The notes under the pieces are model-generated. The model was not told the origin of the DNA. It searched no databases and worked only from the letters and a program-made list of their open reading frames with translations. 64,000 bases of DNA from Variovorax paradoxus (GTDB lineage Bacteria > Pseudomonadota > Gammaproteobacteria > Burkholderiales > Burkholderiaceae_C): assembly GCF_018614915.1 (NCBI RefSeq), contig NZ_JAGGNU010000020.1:91892-155891 (forward strand). Direction: 5' to 3'. Below are positions 45,841-54,764 of this stretch, one piece after another. A program made the position numbers and the translations under genes. Numbering within the stretch: position 1 is the stretch's first letter; every line of letters begins with the position of its first letter.

Positions 45841-47406
45841 TCAGTGGCGCACAAAACTGCGCAACTTGACGCCCACGATCGCAAGCACCGCGAAATAGAG
45901 GAGCGCAGCGCCCGCGACCAGGGCTGCCAGCAGGCCGATGCGACGCAGGCGCTCGGCCCGCAAGCCGATCCAGTCGAAGTGCTGCGCGCCCCAGACCAGC
46001 AACCCGGCCAGCACGAGGGCGCCGGCCAGCACTTGCAGCACGAATTTGCCCCAGCCCGGTTCAGGCTTGTAGCTGCCGCGCCGGATCAGGCCGAACAGCA
46101 GCCAGCTTGCGTTGACCAGGGCCCCGATTCCGATCGTCAGCGTCAGCGCGGCATGCTGGAGCACCGGCACCAGCACGACGTTGAGCAGCTGCGTGAGCAC
46201 CAGCACGGCCACGGCGATCAGCATCGGCGTGCGCGTGTCGTGCTTGGCGTAGTAGCCCGGCGCCAGCACCTTGATCGCCACCAGGCCAACCAGGCCGACG
46301 CCGTAGCCCATGAGCGCCGCGCTGGTGCGCTCGACGTGGAGTGCGTTGAAGGCGCCGTTGTGGAACAGCACCGCGACCAGGGGCGTGGAGAAAACCAGCA
46401 GAGCCAGCGCACAGGGCACCGAGAGCAACACCACCAGACGCAGGCCCCAGTCGAGCATCGACGAATAGCGGGCATCGTCCTGGGCGGCGCGCGCGCCGGC
46501 GAGCTGCGGCATCAGCACCACGCCGAGCGCCACGCCCAGCATCGCGGTCGGGAATTCCATCAGACGGTCGGCATTGGTGATCCAGCTGACGCTGCCGATC
46601 GCCAAGTGGGAGGCAATCTGCGTGTTGATGAGCAGCGAGATCTGCGCCACGCTGACGCCGATCAGCGCCGGCAGCATCAGCCTGGTGATCTTGCGTGTCG
46701 TCGGATCGGCCCAGGCGGCGCGAATCGCGCCGAAGCTCGCGCCGACCCGCGGCATCATGCCCAGCCCGCGCAAGGCCGGGATTTGCAGCGTCAGCTGGAG
46801 CAAGCCGCCCGCCATCACGCCCACGCATTGGGCGTAGATCGGCTCGATGCCGAGCCGCCGAAACCAGGGCGCGCCGAGCACGATCGACAGGATCAGCGCC
46901 ACGTTCAGCAGCACCGGCGACGCCGCCGGCACCGCGAACTTGCGCCACGTGTTGAGAATGCCGCCGGCCAGGGCGACCAGCGACATGAAACCGATGTAAG
47001 GAAACATCCAGCGCGTCATGACGACAGCAGCGTCGAAACCCTGGGGGTTCTGATTAAGACCGCTGGCCATGGCCCACACCATCAGCGGCGCCGCGATCAC
47101 GCCGACTGCACAGACGATGACCAAGGCCCAGGTCAGGAGCGTCGCCACGTGGTCGACCAGCTGCCTGGCGCCCTCGTCGCCGTGCTCCGCCTTGCTGGCG
47201 GCCAGCACCGGCACGAAGGCCTGGCTGAACGCGCCTTCGCCGAACACCCGCCGGAACAGGTTGGGGATGCGAAAGGCGACGTAGAAGGCGTCGGTCATCG
47301 CACTGACACCGAATACCGAGGTCATGAGCACGTCGCGGACGAGCCCGGTGACCCGGGAAGCGAGCGTCAGCAGGGAGACGGTGGAGGCGGATTTGAACAG
47401 GGACAC
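45841..47406 (-). CDS. murJ: Lipid II flippase MurJ
   Basis: A 521-residue membrane protein of the MOP exporter superfamily, with about 14 helices, that flips lipid II for peptidoglycan synthesis. Family marks are STVSLLTLASRVTGLVRDVL and the FRIPNLFRRVFGEGAFSQAFVPVL loop, given here in parts; RxPNLxRRxFxEG is the usual MurJ signature. The start is GTG 47406 (MSLFKSAST) because family members begin there; an upstream ATG at 47448 adds 14 residues. rpsT diverges 117 bases away. Confidence 0.93.
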   Translation of the reverse strand: MSLFKSASTVSLLTLASRVTGLVRDVLMTSVFGVSAMTDAFYVAFRIPNLFRRVFGEGAFSQAFVPVLAASKAEHGDEGARQLVDHVATLLTWALVIVCAVGVIAAPLMVWAMASGLNQNPQGFDAAVVMTRWMFPYIGFMSLVALAGGILNTWRKFAVPAASPVLLNVALILSIVLGAPWFRRLGIEPIYAQCVGVMAGGLLQLTLQIPALRGLGMMPRVGASFGAIRAAWADPTTRKITRLMLPALIGVSVAQISLLINTQIASHLAIGSVSWITNADRLMEFPTAMLGVALGVVLMPQLAGARAAQDDARYSSMLDWGLRLVVLLSVPCALALLVFSTPLVAVLFHNGAFNALHVERTSAALMGYGVGLVGLVAIKVLAPGYYAKHDTRTPMLIAVAVLVLTQLLNVVLVPVLQHAALTLTIGIGALVNASWLLFGLIRRGSYKPEPGWGKFVLQVLAGALVLAGLLVWGAQHFDWIGLRAERLRRIGLLAALVAGAALLYFAVLAIVGVKLRSFVRH

Positions 47407-47471
47407 GGGCCGAAGTGTATGTGGCCGCGTGTGCTCTTCCGGGGCCACGGGACGTCCGCCAGCCCCTCGCC

Positions 47472-47477
47472 TATAAT
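47472..47477 (+). promoter_or_regulatory. -10 box of the rpsT promoter
   Basis: An exact TATAAT, 46 bases before the S20 start codon; AAGGA at 47511-47515 is the ribosome site. The -35 box is not clear. Confidence 0.6.
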
Positions 47478-47523
47478 GGAGGGCTTTGCTGCATCATCCC
47501 CAGACATCTAAAGGAATTCATCC

Positions 47524-47838
47524 ATGGCATCCGCCAAGCCCAAGAAAAAGAACCCGCGCCTCGCGTCGGGCCGTAAACGCGTCCGCCAGGACGTCAAGCT
47601 CAACGCCGCGAACACCTCGCTGCGCTCCAAATACCGCACCGCCGTGAAGAACGTCGAGAAGGCCGTCCTGGCCGGCGACAAGACCAAGGCGGCTGAGCTC
47701 TTCGCGAAGGCCCAGAGCATCGTCGACACCGTCGCCGACAAGGGCATCTTCCACAAGAACAAGGCTGCTCGCGACAAGAGCCGCCTCGCGGCCAAGGTCA
47801 AGACCCTGGCCCTCGCCCCTGAAAAGGCCGCCGCCTGA
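47524..47838 (+). CDS. rpsT: 30S ribosomal protein S20
   Basis: A 104-residue S20, basic and helical ([20 protein letters not shown], then [18 protein letters not shown]), with a 15-residue Ala/Lys tail. It is somewhat longer than E. coli S20 (87). The start is ATG 47524 with AAGGA eight bases before it. It has its own promoter and terminator. Confidence 0.97.
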   Translation: MASAKPKKKNPRLASGRKRVRQDVKLNAANTSLRSKYRTAVKNVEKAVLAGDKTKAAELFAKAQSIVDTVADKGIFHKNKAARDKSRLAAKVKTLALAPEKAAA

Positions 47839-47915
47839 CGTCTCAGGCATAAAGCCCGGACCGGTTCTCAGCAACCAGTCCGCCGTTTGATCGGGGTGCG
47901 CTGCAGCAAAGTGAC

Positions 47916-47939
47916 AAAACCGCCTTCGGGCGGTTTTTT
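47916..47939 (+). terminator. Intrinsic terminator of rpsT
   Basis: AAAACCGCC (47916-47924) pairs with GGCGGTTTT (47929-47937) around TTCG, followed by T. It stands between the convergent rpsT and DUF3579 genes and can work for both. Confidence 0.9.
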
Positions 47940-47965
47940 CATGGTCGGCCGCCCTTGGGCGGTTT

Positions 47966-48286
47966 TCACGGGCGCTTGGGCTCGTCCGGCACCAGGCACG
48001 CCTCTGCCACCTGCAAGCCGTTGTCCTTGGCGAAATTCATCACGAAATCCCATGCCATCACTTCGGCATTGCGCAACTCGCTGCTGACCACCACGCACTT
48101 GATGCCGTTGACGACCGTCGGCACGCACCATGGCGAATAGTTCAGGTGGCTTCCCGGCTGCGGCCCGCCCGGGCGGAACGAGCACATCACGCCTGCGAGC
48201 CGTTCTGCCCAATCACTCGGGCGGAAGGTCCGGCCATCTTGCGTGATGCCCTGGATAAAGACTTGTTTGGCGGAGGGGGAAACCAT
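47966..48286 (-). CDS. DUF3579-family protein
   Basis: A 106-residue soluble protein. It has QVFIQGITQDGRTFRPSDWA, ERLAGVMCSF and YSPWCVPTVVNGIKCVVVS, the features of the DUF3579 family of betaproteobacteria. Its function is unknown. It faces argD across 161 bases, and this neighbourhood is conserved in Burkholderiales, although a link to arginine is not shown. Confidence 0.85.
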   Translation of the reverse strand: MVSPSAKQVFIQGITQDGRTFRPSDWAERLAGVMCSFRPGGPQPGSHLNYSPWCVPTVVNGIKCVVVSSELRNAEVMAWDFVMNFAKDNGLQVAEACLVPDEPKRP

Positions 48287-48447
48287 CGGTTGGCGAGAGC
48301 GAATTGCACGCGCGTGCTGCGCTGCACAACGATTCTATCCGGCGGTCCCGAGAGCGACAGCTGCGCGGGCATCGCTGTGATGCGCAATCCTCACCGACGC
48401 TTGCAAAGCGCACGCCTAGAATCCGCGTTCCCTTTTCCGGAGATCGT

Positions 48448-49653
48448 ATGAGCGCCACTGCCGCCCCCTCGTCGCCCCACGTCATGAACACCTACGGCCG
48501 CCTGCCGATCGCGCTGTCGCACGGCCAGGGCTGCCGAGTCTGGGACACCGAAGGCCGCGCCTACCTCGACGGCCTGGGCGGCATTGCCGTCAACACGCTG
48601 GGCCACAACCACCCGGAGCTGGTGCCTGCCCTGCAGGACCAGATCGCCAAGCTGATCCACAGCTCCAACTACTACCACGTGCCGGGCCAGGAACAGCTGG
48701 CGATCAAGCTGACCGAGCTCTCGGGGCTCACCAACGCCTTCTTCTGCTGCACCGGGCTGGAAGCCAACGAGGCCGCGCTCAAGCTGGCGCGCAAGTTCGG
48801 CCATGACAAGGGGATCGAGCGCCCCGAAGTCGTTGTCTACGAGGCTGCCTTCCACGGCCGCAGCATCGCCACGCTGTCGGCCACCGGCAACCCGAAGATA
48901 CAAAAAGGCTTCGGCCCGCTGGTCGAAGGTTTTATCCGCGTGCCGCTCAACGACATCGAAGCGCTCAAGAAGGCGACCGAAGGCAACCCGAACGTGGTGG
49001 CCGTGTTCTTCGAAACCATCCAGGGCGAAGGCGGCATCCATCCGATGCGCTGGGAGTACCTGCGCCAGGTGCGTGCGCTGTGCGACGAGCGCGACTGGCT
49101 CATGATGATCGACGAGGTGCAGTGCGGCATGGGCCGCACCGGCAAGTGGTTCGCGCACCAGTGGGCCGGCATCTTGCCGGACGTGATGCCGCTGGCCAAG
49201 GGACTGGGTTCCGGGGTGCCGATCGGCGCCGTTGTCGCCGGCCCGCGCGCGGCCAACCTGTTCGGCCCCGGCAACCATGGCACCACCTTCGGCGGCAATC
49301 CGCTCGCGATGCGCGCCGGCATCGAAACCATCCGGATCATGGAAGAGCACAAGCTGCTCGAGAACGCAGCCAATGTCGGCGCTCACCTGAAGGCCGCGCT
49401 GGAGCGCGAGCTGGGCGGCCTGGCGGGCGTGACGGAGATCCGCGGCCAGGGCCTGATGCTCGGCATCGAGCTCGAGCGGCCCTGCGGCGAGATCCTGAAC
49501 CGCGCCTGCGATGCCGGCCTGCTGCTGAGCGTGACTGCCGACAGCGTGATCCGCCTGGTGCCGCCGCTAATCCTCAGCGTCGCCGAGGCCGATGAAATCG
49601 TCGCGATCCTGGCGCCGATCGTGAAGACCTTTCTTGCGGAGCCTCGGCCATGA
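48448..49653 (+). CDS. argD: Acetylornithine aminotransferase
   Basis: A 401-residue class III PLP aminotransferase of arginine synthesis. It has MNTYGRLPIALSHGQGCRVW, SNYYHVPGQEQLA, the phosphate site CTGLEANEAALKLARK, EAAFHGRSIATLSATG, ETIQGEGGIHP, MMIDEVQCGMGRTGKWF and the PLP lysine in LAKGLGSGVPIGA. The start is ATG 48448; a -10-like TAGAAT lies at 48417-48422. Its stop overlaps the argF start (ATGA). Confidence 0.95.
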   Translation: MSATAAPSSPHVMNTYGRLPIALSHGQGCRVWDTEGRAYLDGLGGIAVNTLGHNHPELVPALQDQIAKLIHSSNYYHVPGQEQLAIKLTELSGLTNAFFCCTGLEANEAALKLARKFGHDKGIERPEVVVYEAAFHGRSIATLSATGNPKIQKGFGPLVEGFIRVPLNDIEALKKATEGNPNVVAVFFETIQGEGGIHPMRWEYLRQVRALCDERDWLMMIDEVQCGMGRTGKWFAHQWAGILPDVMPLAKGLGSGVPIGAVVAGPRAANLFGPGNHGTTFGGNPLAMRAGIETIRIMEEHKLLENAANVGAHLKAALERELGGLAGVTEIRGQGLMLGIELERPCGEILNRACDAGLLLSVTADSVIRLVPPLILSVAEADEIVAILAPIVKTFLAEPRP

Positions 49654-50615
49654 GCGACGCGAAGCCCGCCATCCGGCACTTCCTGCAGTTTTCGGACTTC
49701 ACAGCCGAGGAGTACGCGCACGTCTTCGCGCGCGCGGCGCTGATCAAGAAGAAGTTCAAGGCCTACGAGAGACACCAGCCGCTGGTCGATCGCACGCTGG
49801 CCATGATCTTCGAGAAGGCTTCGACCCGCACCCGCGTGAGCTTCGAGGCCGGCATGTACCAGTTGGGCGGCAGCGTGGTGCACCTGACCACCGGCGACAG
49901 CCAGCTCGGACGCGCCGAGCCGATCGAAGACAGCGCCAAGGTCATCAGCCGCATGGTCGACCTGGTGATGATCCGCACCTACGAGCAGACCAAGATCGAG
50001 GCCTTCGCGGCGCATTCGCGCGTGCCGGTGATCAACGGCCTGACCAACGAATTCCACCCCTGCCAGATCCTGGCCGACATCTTCACCTACCTCGAACACC
50101 GCGGCACGAATTCGGAAGGGATGCCGGACCCGGCATTCCTGGCCGGCAAGACGGTGGCCTGGGTCGGCGACGGCAACAACATGGCCAACACCTGGCTGCA
50201 GGCCAGCGAGATCCTGGGCTTCAAGGTGCATGTGAGCACGCCCAGCGGCTACGAGGTCGACCAGTCGATCGCCGGCATCCGCTCGGCCGACAGCTACAAG
50301 GTGTTCAAGGACCCGATGGAAGCCTGCCGCGGCGCCGACCTGGTGACCACCGACGTCTGGACCAGCATGGGCTACGAGGCCGAGAACGAGGCGCGCCGCG
50401 CCGCCTTTGCCGAATGGTGCGTCGACGAGGAAATGATGCGCGTAGCCCACCCCGATGCCCTCTTCATGCACTGCCTGCCCGCGCACCGTGGCGAGGAAGT
50501 GCAGGCTGAAGTGATCGACGGCCCGCAATCGGTGGTTTGGGACGAAGCCGAGAACCGGCTGCATGCGCAGAAGGCATTGATGGAGTTCCTGCTCCTGGGA
50601 CGGCAGACGAACTGA
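49650..50615 (+). CDS. argF: Ornithine carbamoyltransferase
   Basis: A 321-residue enzyme that makes citrulline from ornithine and carbamoyl phosphate. The carbamoyl-phosphate loop is EKASTRTRVSFEAGMYQLGG, the second binding strand is NGLTNEFHPCQILAD, the ornithine SMG-like loop is VWTSMGYEAENEARRAAF, and the catalytic Cys is in HCLPAHRGEEV. All active-site elements are intact. It is coupled to argD by a four-base overlap. Confidence 0.97.
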   Translation: MSDAKPAIRHFLQFSDFTAEEYAHVFARAALIKKKFKAYERHQPLVDRTLAMIFEKASTRTRVSFEAGMYQLGGSVVHLTTGDSQLGRAEPIEDSAKVISRMVDLVMIRTYEQTKIEAFAAHSRVPVINGLTNEFHPCQILADIFTYLEHRGTNSEGMPDPAFLAGKTVAWVGDGNNMANTWLQASEILGFKVHVSTPSGYEVDQSIAGIRSADSYKVFKDPMEACRGADLVTTDVWTSMGYEAENEARRAAFAEWCVDEEMMRVAHPDALFMHCLPAHRGEEVQAEVIDGPQSVVWDEAENRLHAQKALMEFLLLGRQTN

Positions 50616-50689
50616 CGTCGGCACCGGTGTTTTCATTCTGTTGGAAATAACCGACACCACGACTCCGTGCGCGGCGCTAACTTTGCGCC

Positions 50690-51334
50690 ATGGACCAACG
50701 CATCTGGGATATCTCGCCGCCCGTGCATGATGGCGCGCCGGTGTTTCCCGGCGACACGCCCTACCGGCAGCGCTGGGCGGCCACCATCGCGCCGGGCTGC
50801 CCGGTCAACGTCAGCGAAATCACGCTCTCGCCGCACGTCGGCGCGCATGCCGATGCGCCTCTGCACTACGACCCGGCCGGGGCGACCATCGGCGAGGTCG
50901 ACCTTTTTCCCTATCTCGGCCCGTGCCGCGTGATCCATGCGATCGAACGCGGGCCCCTGATCGAGTGGGAACACCTCGCCCACGCCATCGACGACCTGCC
51001 GCCGCGCGTGCTGGTGCGCACCTACCGGCAAGCACCGGTCGACCGCTGGGACGGCGCCCTCGCCGCCTATGCGCCCGCCACCATCGAACGCCTCGCCGCG
51101 CTGGGCGTGAAGCTCATCGGCATCGACACCGCCAGCATCGACCCGGCCGAGAGCAAGACGCTCGACAGCCACCAGGTGATCCGCCGCCTCGGCCTGCGCG
51201 TGCTCGAGAACCTCGTGCTCGATGAGGTGCCCGAAGGCGACTACGAACTCATCGCGTTGCCGCTCAAACTGGTGACGGCCGATGCTTCTCCCGTTCGCGC
51301 CGTACTGCGCGAACTCAAACCCCTGCGACCATGA
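50690..51334 (+). CDS. kynB: Kynurenine formamidase (KynB)
   Basis: A 214-residue metal-dependent cyclase-fold enzyme that turns N-formylkynurenine into kynurenine and formate. The zinc motif [12 protein letters not shown] (HxGxHxD) is present, with [19 protein letters not shown] before it and [18 protein letters not shown] after it. The start is ATG 50690. It heads an operon kynB-kynU-kynA; its stop overlaps kynU (ATGA). No KynR-like regulator lies in the window. The 74-base leader has an imperfect AT-rich repeat (TGTTTTCATTCTGTTGGAAA) that may be regulatory. Confidence 0.93.
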   Translation: MDQRIWDISPPVHDGAPVFPGDTPYRQRWAATIAPGCPVNVSEITLSPHVGAHADAPLHYDPAGATIGEVDLFPYLGPCRVIHAIERGPLIEWEHLAHAIDDLPPRVLVRTYRQAPVDRWDGALAAYAPATIERLAALGVKLIGIDTASIDPAESKTLDSHQVIRRLGLRVLENLVLDEVPEGDYELIALPLKLVTADASPVRAVLRELKPLRP

Positions 51335-52629
51335 CCCTCGACGACTGCAAGCGCCTCGATGCGCAAGACCCCCTCGCCGCCCTGCGCGACCTGTTCACCC
51401 TGCCCAAGGACGTGATCTATCTCGACGGCAACTCCCTGGGCGTGCTGCCCAAGGCCGCGCCGGCGCGCATCGCCGAAGTGGTGAGCAAGGAATGGGGCGA
51501 AGGCCTGATCCGCTCCTGGAACAGTGCCAGCTGGATCGACCTGCCGCAGCGCCTTGGCGATAAGCTGGCGCGCCTGATCGGCGCCGCGCCGGGCGAGGTG
51601 GTCTGCACCGACGGCACCTCGGTCAACCTCTACAAGGTGCTGTTCGCCGCGCTGTCGCAGATGAAAGGCAGCGGCCGCAAGGTCGTCATCAGCGAACGCA
51701 GCAATTTCCCGACCGACCTCTACATCGCCGAGTCGCTGTGCCGCGAGCGCGGCTTCGCCTTGAAGCTGATCGAGGCCGGCGAGCTGCCCGCCGCACTGAC
51801 CGCCGACGTGGCGGTGCTGATGCTCACGCACGTGAACTACCGCACCGGCGCCATGCACGACATGAAGGCGCTCACGGCCGCGGCCCATGCGGCCGGCGCG
51901 CTGACGGTGTGGGACCTGGCGCACAGCGCGGGCGCGGTGCCGGTGGCGCTCAACGACAGCGAGGCCGACTTCGCGATCGGCTGCGGCTACAAGTACTTGA
52001 ACGGCGGTCCGGGCGCGCCGGCCTTCGTCTGGGTTCACAAGCGGCATGCAAGCCGCTTCGAGCAGCCGCTCGCGGGCTGGTTCGGCCATGCGGCGCCCTT
52101 CGAATTCACGCCGCACTACCGGCCGGCGCCGGGCGTCGCGCGCTATCTCTGCGGCACCCAGCCCATCATTGCCCTGTCCGCGCTCGAATGCGGGCTCGAC
52201 ACGGTGCTGGCCGCCGAGCCCTTCGACGGCGATCGAGGCAGCATGGCGGCGCTGCGCGCCAAGTCGCTGGCGCTGACCGATGCTTTCATCGCCCTGGTGG
52301 AGGAGCGCTGCGCAGGTCGCTTCACGCTGGTCACGCCGCGCGAGCACGCGCAGCGCGGCTCGCAGGTGTGCCTGGCGCTCAGCGACGGCGCGCCGGGGGC
52401 CTACGCGATCGTGCAGGCGCTGATCGCACGCGGCGTGATCGGCGATTTCCGCGCCGCCCATTCGACAAGCTCAGGGCAATCGGATGACGGGGACATCCTG
52501 CGCTTCGGCTTCACCCCGCTGTACCTCGGCTTCGAGGATGTCTGGCACGCGGTCGACCATCTCGTGCAGGTGCTCGAAGGTGAAGAATGGAAGCGGCCCG
52601 AGTTCAACCAGAAGCTCGCCGTGACCTGA
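51331..52629 (+). CDS. kynU: Kynureninase
   Basis: A 432-residue PLP enzyme that splits kynurenine into anthranilate and alanine. It has [18 protein letters not shown], the phosphate site [41 protein letters not shown], and the PLP lysine in [16 protein letters not shown]. Near the C-terminus IGDFR is followed by about a dozen extra residues ([13 protein letters not shown]) before LRFGFTPLY; this stretch is encoded by a dispersed repeat and should be a surface loop. It is translated by overlap with kynB and precedes kynA by 11 bases. Confidence 0.95.
   Translation: MTLDDCKRLDAQDPLAALRDLFTLPKDVIYLDGNSLGVLPKAAPARIAEVVSKEWGEGLIRSWNSASWIDLPQRLGDKLARLIGAAPGEVVCTDGTSVNLYKVLFAALSQMKGSGRKVVISERSNFPTDLYIAESLCRERGFALKLIEAGELPAALTADVAVLMLTHVNYRTGAMHDMKALTAAAHAAGALTVWDLAHSAGAVPVALNDSEADFAIGCGYKYLNGGPGAPAFVWVHKRHASRFEQPLAGWFGHAAPFEFTPHYRPAPGVARYLCGTQPIIALSALECGLDTVLAAEPFDGDRGSMAALRAKSLALTDAFIALVEERCAGRFTLVTPREHAQRGSQVCLALSDGAPGAYAIVQALIARGVIGDFRAAHSTSSGQSDDGDILRFGFTPLYLGFEDVWHAVDHLVQVLEGEEWKRPEFNQKLAVT
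52461..52477. repeat. Dispersed repeat unit inside kynU
   Basis: TTCGACAAGCTCAGGGC, flanked by GCCC (52456-52459) pairing with its GGGC end. Units beginning TTCGACAAGCTCAG are a known kind of dispersed sequence in some high-GC proteobacteria; here I saw only this one copy. It falls in frame inside kynU. Confidence 0.5.
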
Positions 52630-52640
52630 AGGACACAGAC

Positions 52641-53477
52641 ATGAGCACCGAAAAGATCGTCCACGAAGAAAAGGCGCAGCTCGACTTCAGCGCCTCGATG
52701 AGCTACAGCGACTACCTGAGCCTCGACAGCATCCTCAATGCCCAGCATCCGCGCTCGCCGGCGCACGACGAGCTGCTCTTCATCGTGCAGCACCAGACCA
52801 GCGAGCTGTGGATGAAGCTCATGCTGCACGAGCTGCGTGCCGCGATCCGCTGCATCGCGGACGACGAGCTGGCCAGCGCCTTCAAGATGCTGGCGCGCGT
52901 CTCGCGCATCATGGAGCAGCTGGTGCACGCCTGGGACGTGCTGGCCACCATGACGCCGCCGGAGTACAGCGCGATGCGGCCCTACCTCGGCAGCTCCAGC
53001 GGCTTCCAGAGCTGGCAGTACCGCTGCATCGAGTTCGCGCTCGGCAACAAGAACGCCGCCATGCTGAAGCCCCATGCGCACCGCCCCGAGCTGCTGGCCG
53101 AGGTCGAGGCGGCATGGCGCTCGCCCTCCCTCTACGACGAGGCGCTGCGCCTCCTGGCGCGCCGCGGGCTGGACATTCCGGCCGACCACCTGGAGCGCGA
53201 CTGGACCAGGCCCTACGAAGTCAGCGAAGGCGTCGAGCAGGCCTGGCTCGTGGCCTACCGCGACCCGAAGAACCACTGGGACATCTACCAACTCGGCGAG
53301 GAACTGACTGATCTCGAAGACGCCTTTCGTCTCTGGCGCTTCCGCCACGTGACCACCGTGGAGCGCGTGATCGGCTTCAAACGTGGCACGGGCGGCACCG
53401 GCGGGGTAAGCTATCTGCGCAAGATGCTCGACGTGGTGTTGTTCCCGGAGATCTGGAAGTTGCGCACGGATCTCTAG
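52641..53477 (+). CDS. kynA: Tryptophan 2,3-dioxygenase
   Basis: A 278-residue haem dioxygenase opening the indole ring of tryptophan. It has [19 protein letters not shown], the substrate-binding [34 protein letters not shown], and the haem-ligand region [19 protein letters not shown] followed by the Gly loop [13 protein letters not shown]. The length matches the family. The start is ATG 52641, 11 bases after kynU. It is the last kyn gene but the first step of the pathway. Confidence 0.96.
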   Translation: MSTEKIVHEEKAQLDFSASMSYSDYLSLDSILNAQHPRSPAHDELLFIVQHQTSELWMKLMLHELRAAIRCIADDELASAFKMLARVSRIMEQLVHAWDVLATMTPPEYSAMRPYLGSSSGFQSWQYRCIEFALGNKNAAMLKPHAHRPELLAEVEAAWRSPSLYDEALRLLARRGLDIPADHLERDWTRPYEVSEGVEQAWLVAYRDPKNHWDIYQLGEELTDLEDAFRLWRFRHVTTVERVIGFKRGTGGTGGVSYLRKMLDVVLFPEIWKLRTDL

Positions 53478-53514
53478 AGCCGCCATCTCGTCGATAACAA
53501 ACCGGGAGACGACT

Positions 53515-54762
53515 ATGAGCGATTCCTTTGCCGACGACGAACTGGCCCTTTTGCGCGAGCACGGCATCGTGCTCTTCGCCGAGCGCGTGATCTTCGATGC
53601 CAAGCCGCCGATGCCCGTCGAGCAGATTACCGAGGTGCAGGCCCTCTGCGCCGGGCCGATCCCGCCCGAGCTGGTGGCGCTCTGGCAGCAAACGGCAGGC
53701 GGCCGCATCGACTACGACCTGCATCTGCGCATGAACGGCAACGAAGAGGCGGTGAGCTGGAGCGAACTGTTCTGGAATGGAAGCGACGGCTACCACGACC
53801 TGCAAGGCTGGATCGAGCACGAACGGCAGGTGGCAGCGGAAGCCGCCGCGACGAGCGACGAACCCTGGGACGGCAAACTCACCACCCTGCCCTTCGGCGG
53901 CTTCGAATACAGCGACCGCATCTACGCCGTGGTCGAGCCCGGCGCCGACTACGGCCACATCCTGGCCTGGAAACAAGGCCTGCCCGACGCCTGGGCGCAC
54001 GCCTTGCACGAGGACGGGCTGACGACCGTCGCGCACGAACTGAACGCTGCCTTCGCGACATTGCATCTCGACGAAGACCCGCTCGAGCCGGCCGGCGACT
54101 ACTTCACCGGACAGGCGCTGCTCGAGTACCTCGACGAACGTCACCAGACGCATGGCCTGTCCATGGAGCTGATGGACAAGCTGGTCGCGTTCTACCGCCG
54201 CGCGATGGTCGACTGGCGCACGCCGCTCGCCGAAGGCACGCTGGGTCAGGACGGACCGCTGTCGCGCATCGCGCTGCGCCATGCGGTCGCCACCGACGAT
54301 GCCGCGCTGGTCGAACGGCTGGCAGCCGCCGGCGTGGCGCTCGACGGCCCACTGCAAGGCAGCGCGATCGCCACCGACCTGGCGCTGAGCCACGGCGCCC
54401 ACGCCGCGGCGGCGGCGCTGGTGCGCGCCGGCGCGCCGGTGGCGCTGGACGCGCTCGACTACATCGACAGCGCGGTCTCCCCGGAGCTCGTCACGCTGCT
54501 GCTGGAGCATGGGGCCCAGCCGACGCCCACTGCCATCGCGGAATGCGTGGCCTGCGGCGCGCCGGCCGCCGCGCGGCTGATCGCCGACGCCTACGGCCAG
54601 GCGCACAAGGACCTGCCCGCAGCCTTCGAAAAAATCAGGGACGGCATGCTCACCGAACTCGAGACCTCGCTGGCCGAAGTGCGCACCGGCAAGGTCAGCC
54701 ACTATCTCGGCGCCGAGGGCCTGGCCGCGCGCGTCGACCATCTGCAGAGCTTCCAGCTCTGA
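53515..54762 (+). CDS. SUKH (SMI1/KNR4) plus ankyrin-repeat protein
   Basis: A 415-residue soluble protein. The N-terminal ~185 residues look like the SMI1/KNR4 (SUKH) fold: CAGPIPPELVALWQQTAGG followed by GRIDYDLHLRM and the strand-rich PFGGFEYSDRIYAVVEPG. A linker with FYRRAMVDWRTP precedes about four ankyrin-like repeats, such as LRHAVATDDAALVERLAAAG and SPELVTLLLEHGAQPTPTA. Both domains bind other proteins; SUKH domains are frequent in toxin-immunity proteins. No toxin gene is adjacent. A GGGAGA precedes ATG 53515. The role is unknown; it may be transcribed with kynA, 37 bases upstream. Confidence 0.75.
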   Translation: MSDSFADDELALLREHGIVLFAERVIFDAKPPMPVEQITEVQALCAGPIPPELVALWQQTAGGRIDYDLHLRMNGNEEAVSWSELFWNGSDGYHDLQGWIEHERQVAAEAAATSDEPWDGKLTTLPFGGFEYSDRIYAVVEPGADYGHILAWKQGLPDAWAHALHEDGLTTVAHELNAAFATLHLDEDPLEPAGDYFTGQALLEYLDERHQTHGLSMELMDKLVAFYRRAMVDWRTPLAEGTLGQDGPLSRIALRHAVATDDAALVERLAAAGVALDGPLQGSAIATDLALSHGAHAAAAALVRAGAPVALDALDYIDSAVSPELVTLLLEHGAQPTPTAIAECVACGAPAAARLIADAYGQAHKDLPAAFEKIRDGMLTELETSLAEVRTGKVSHYLGAEGLAARVDHLQSFQL

Positions 54763-54764
54763 GT

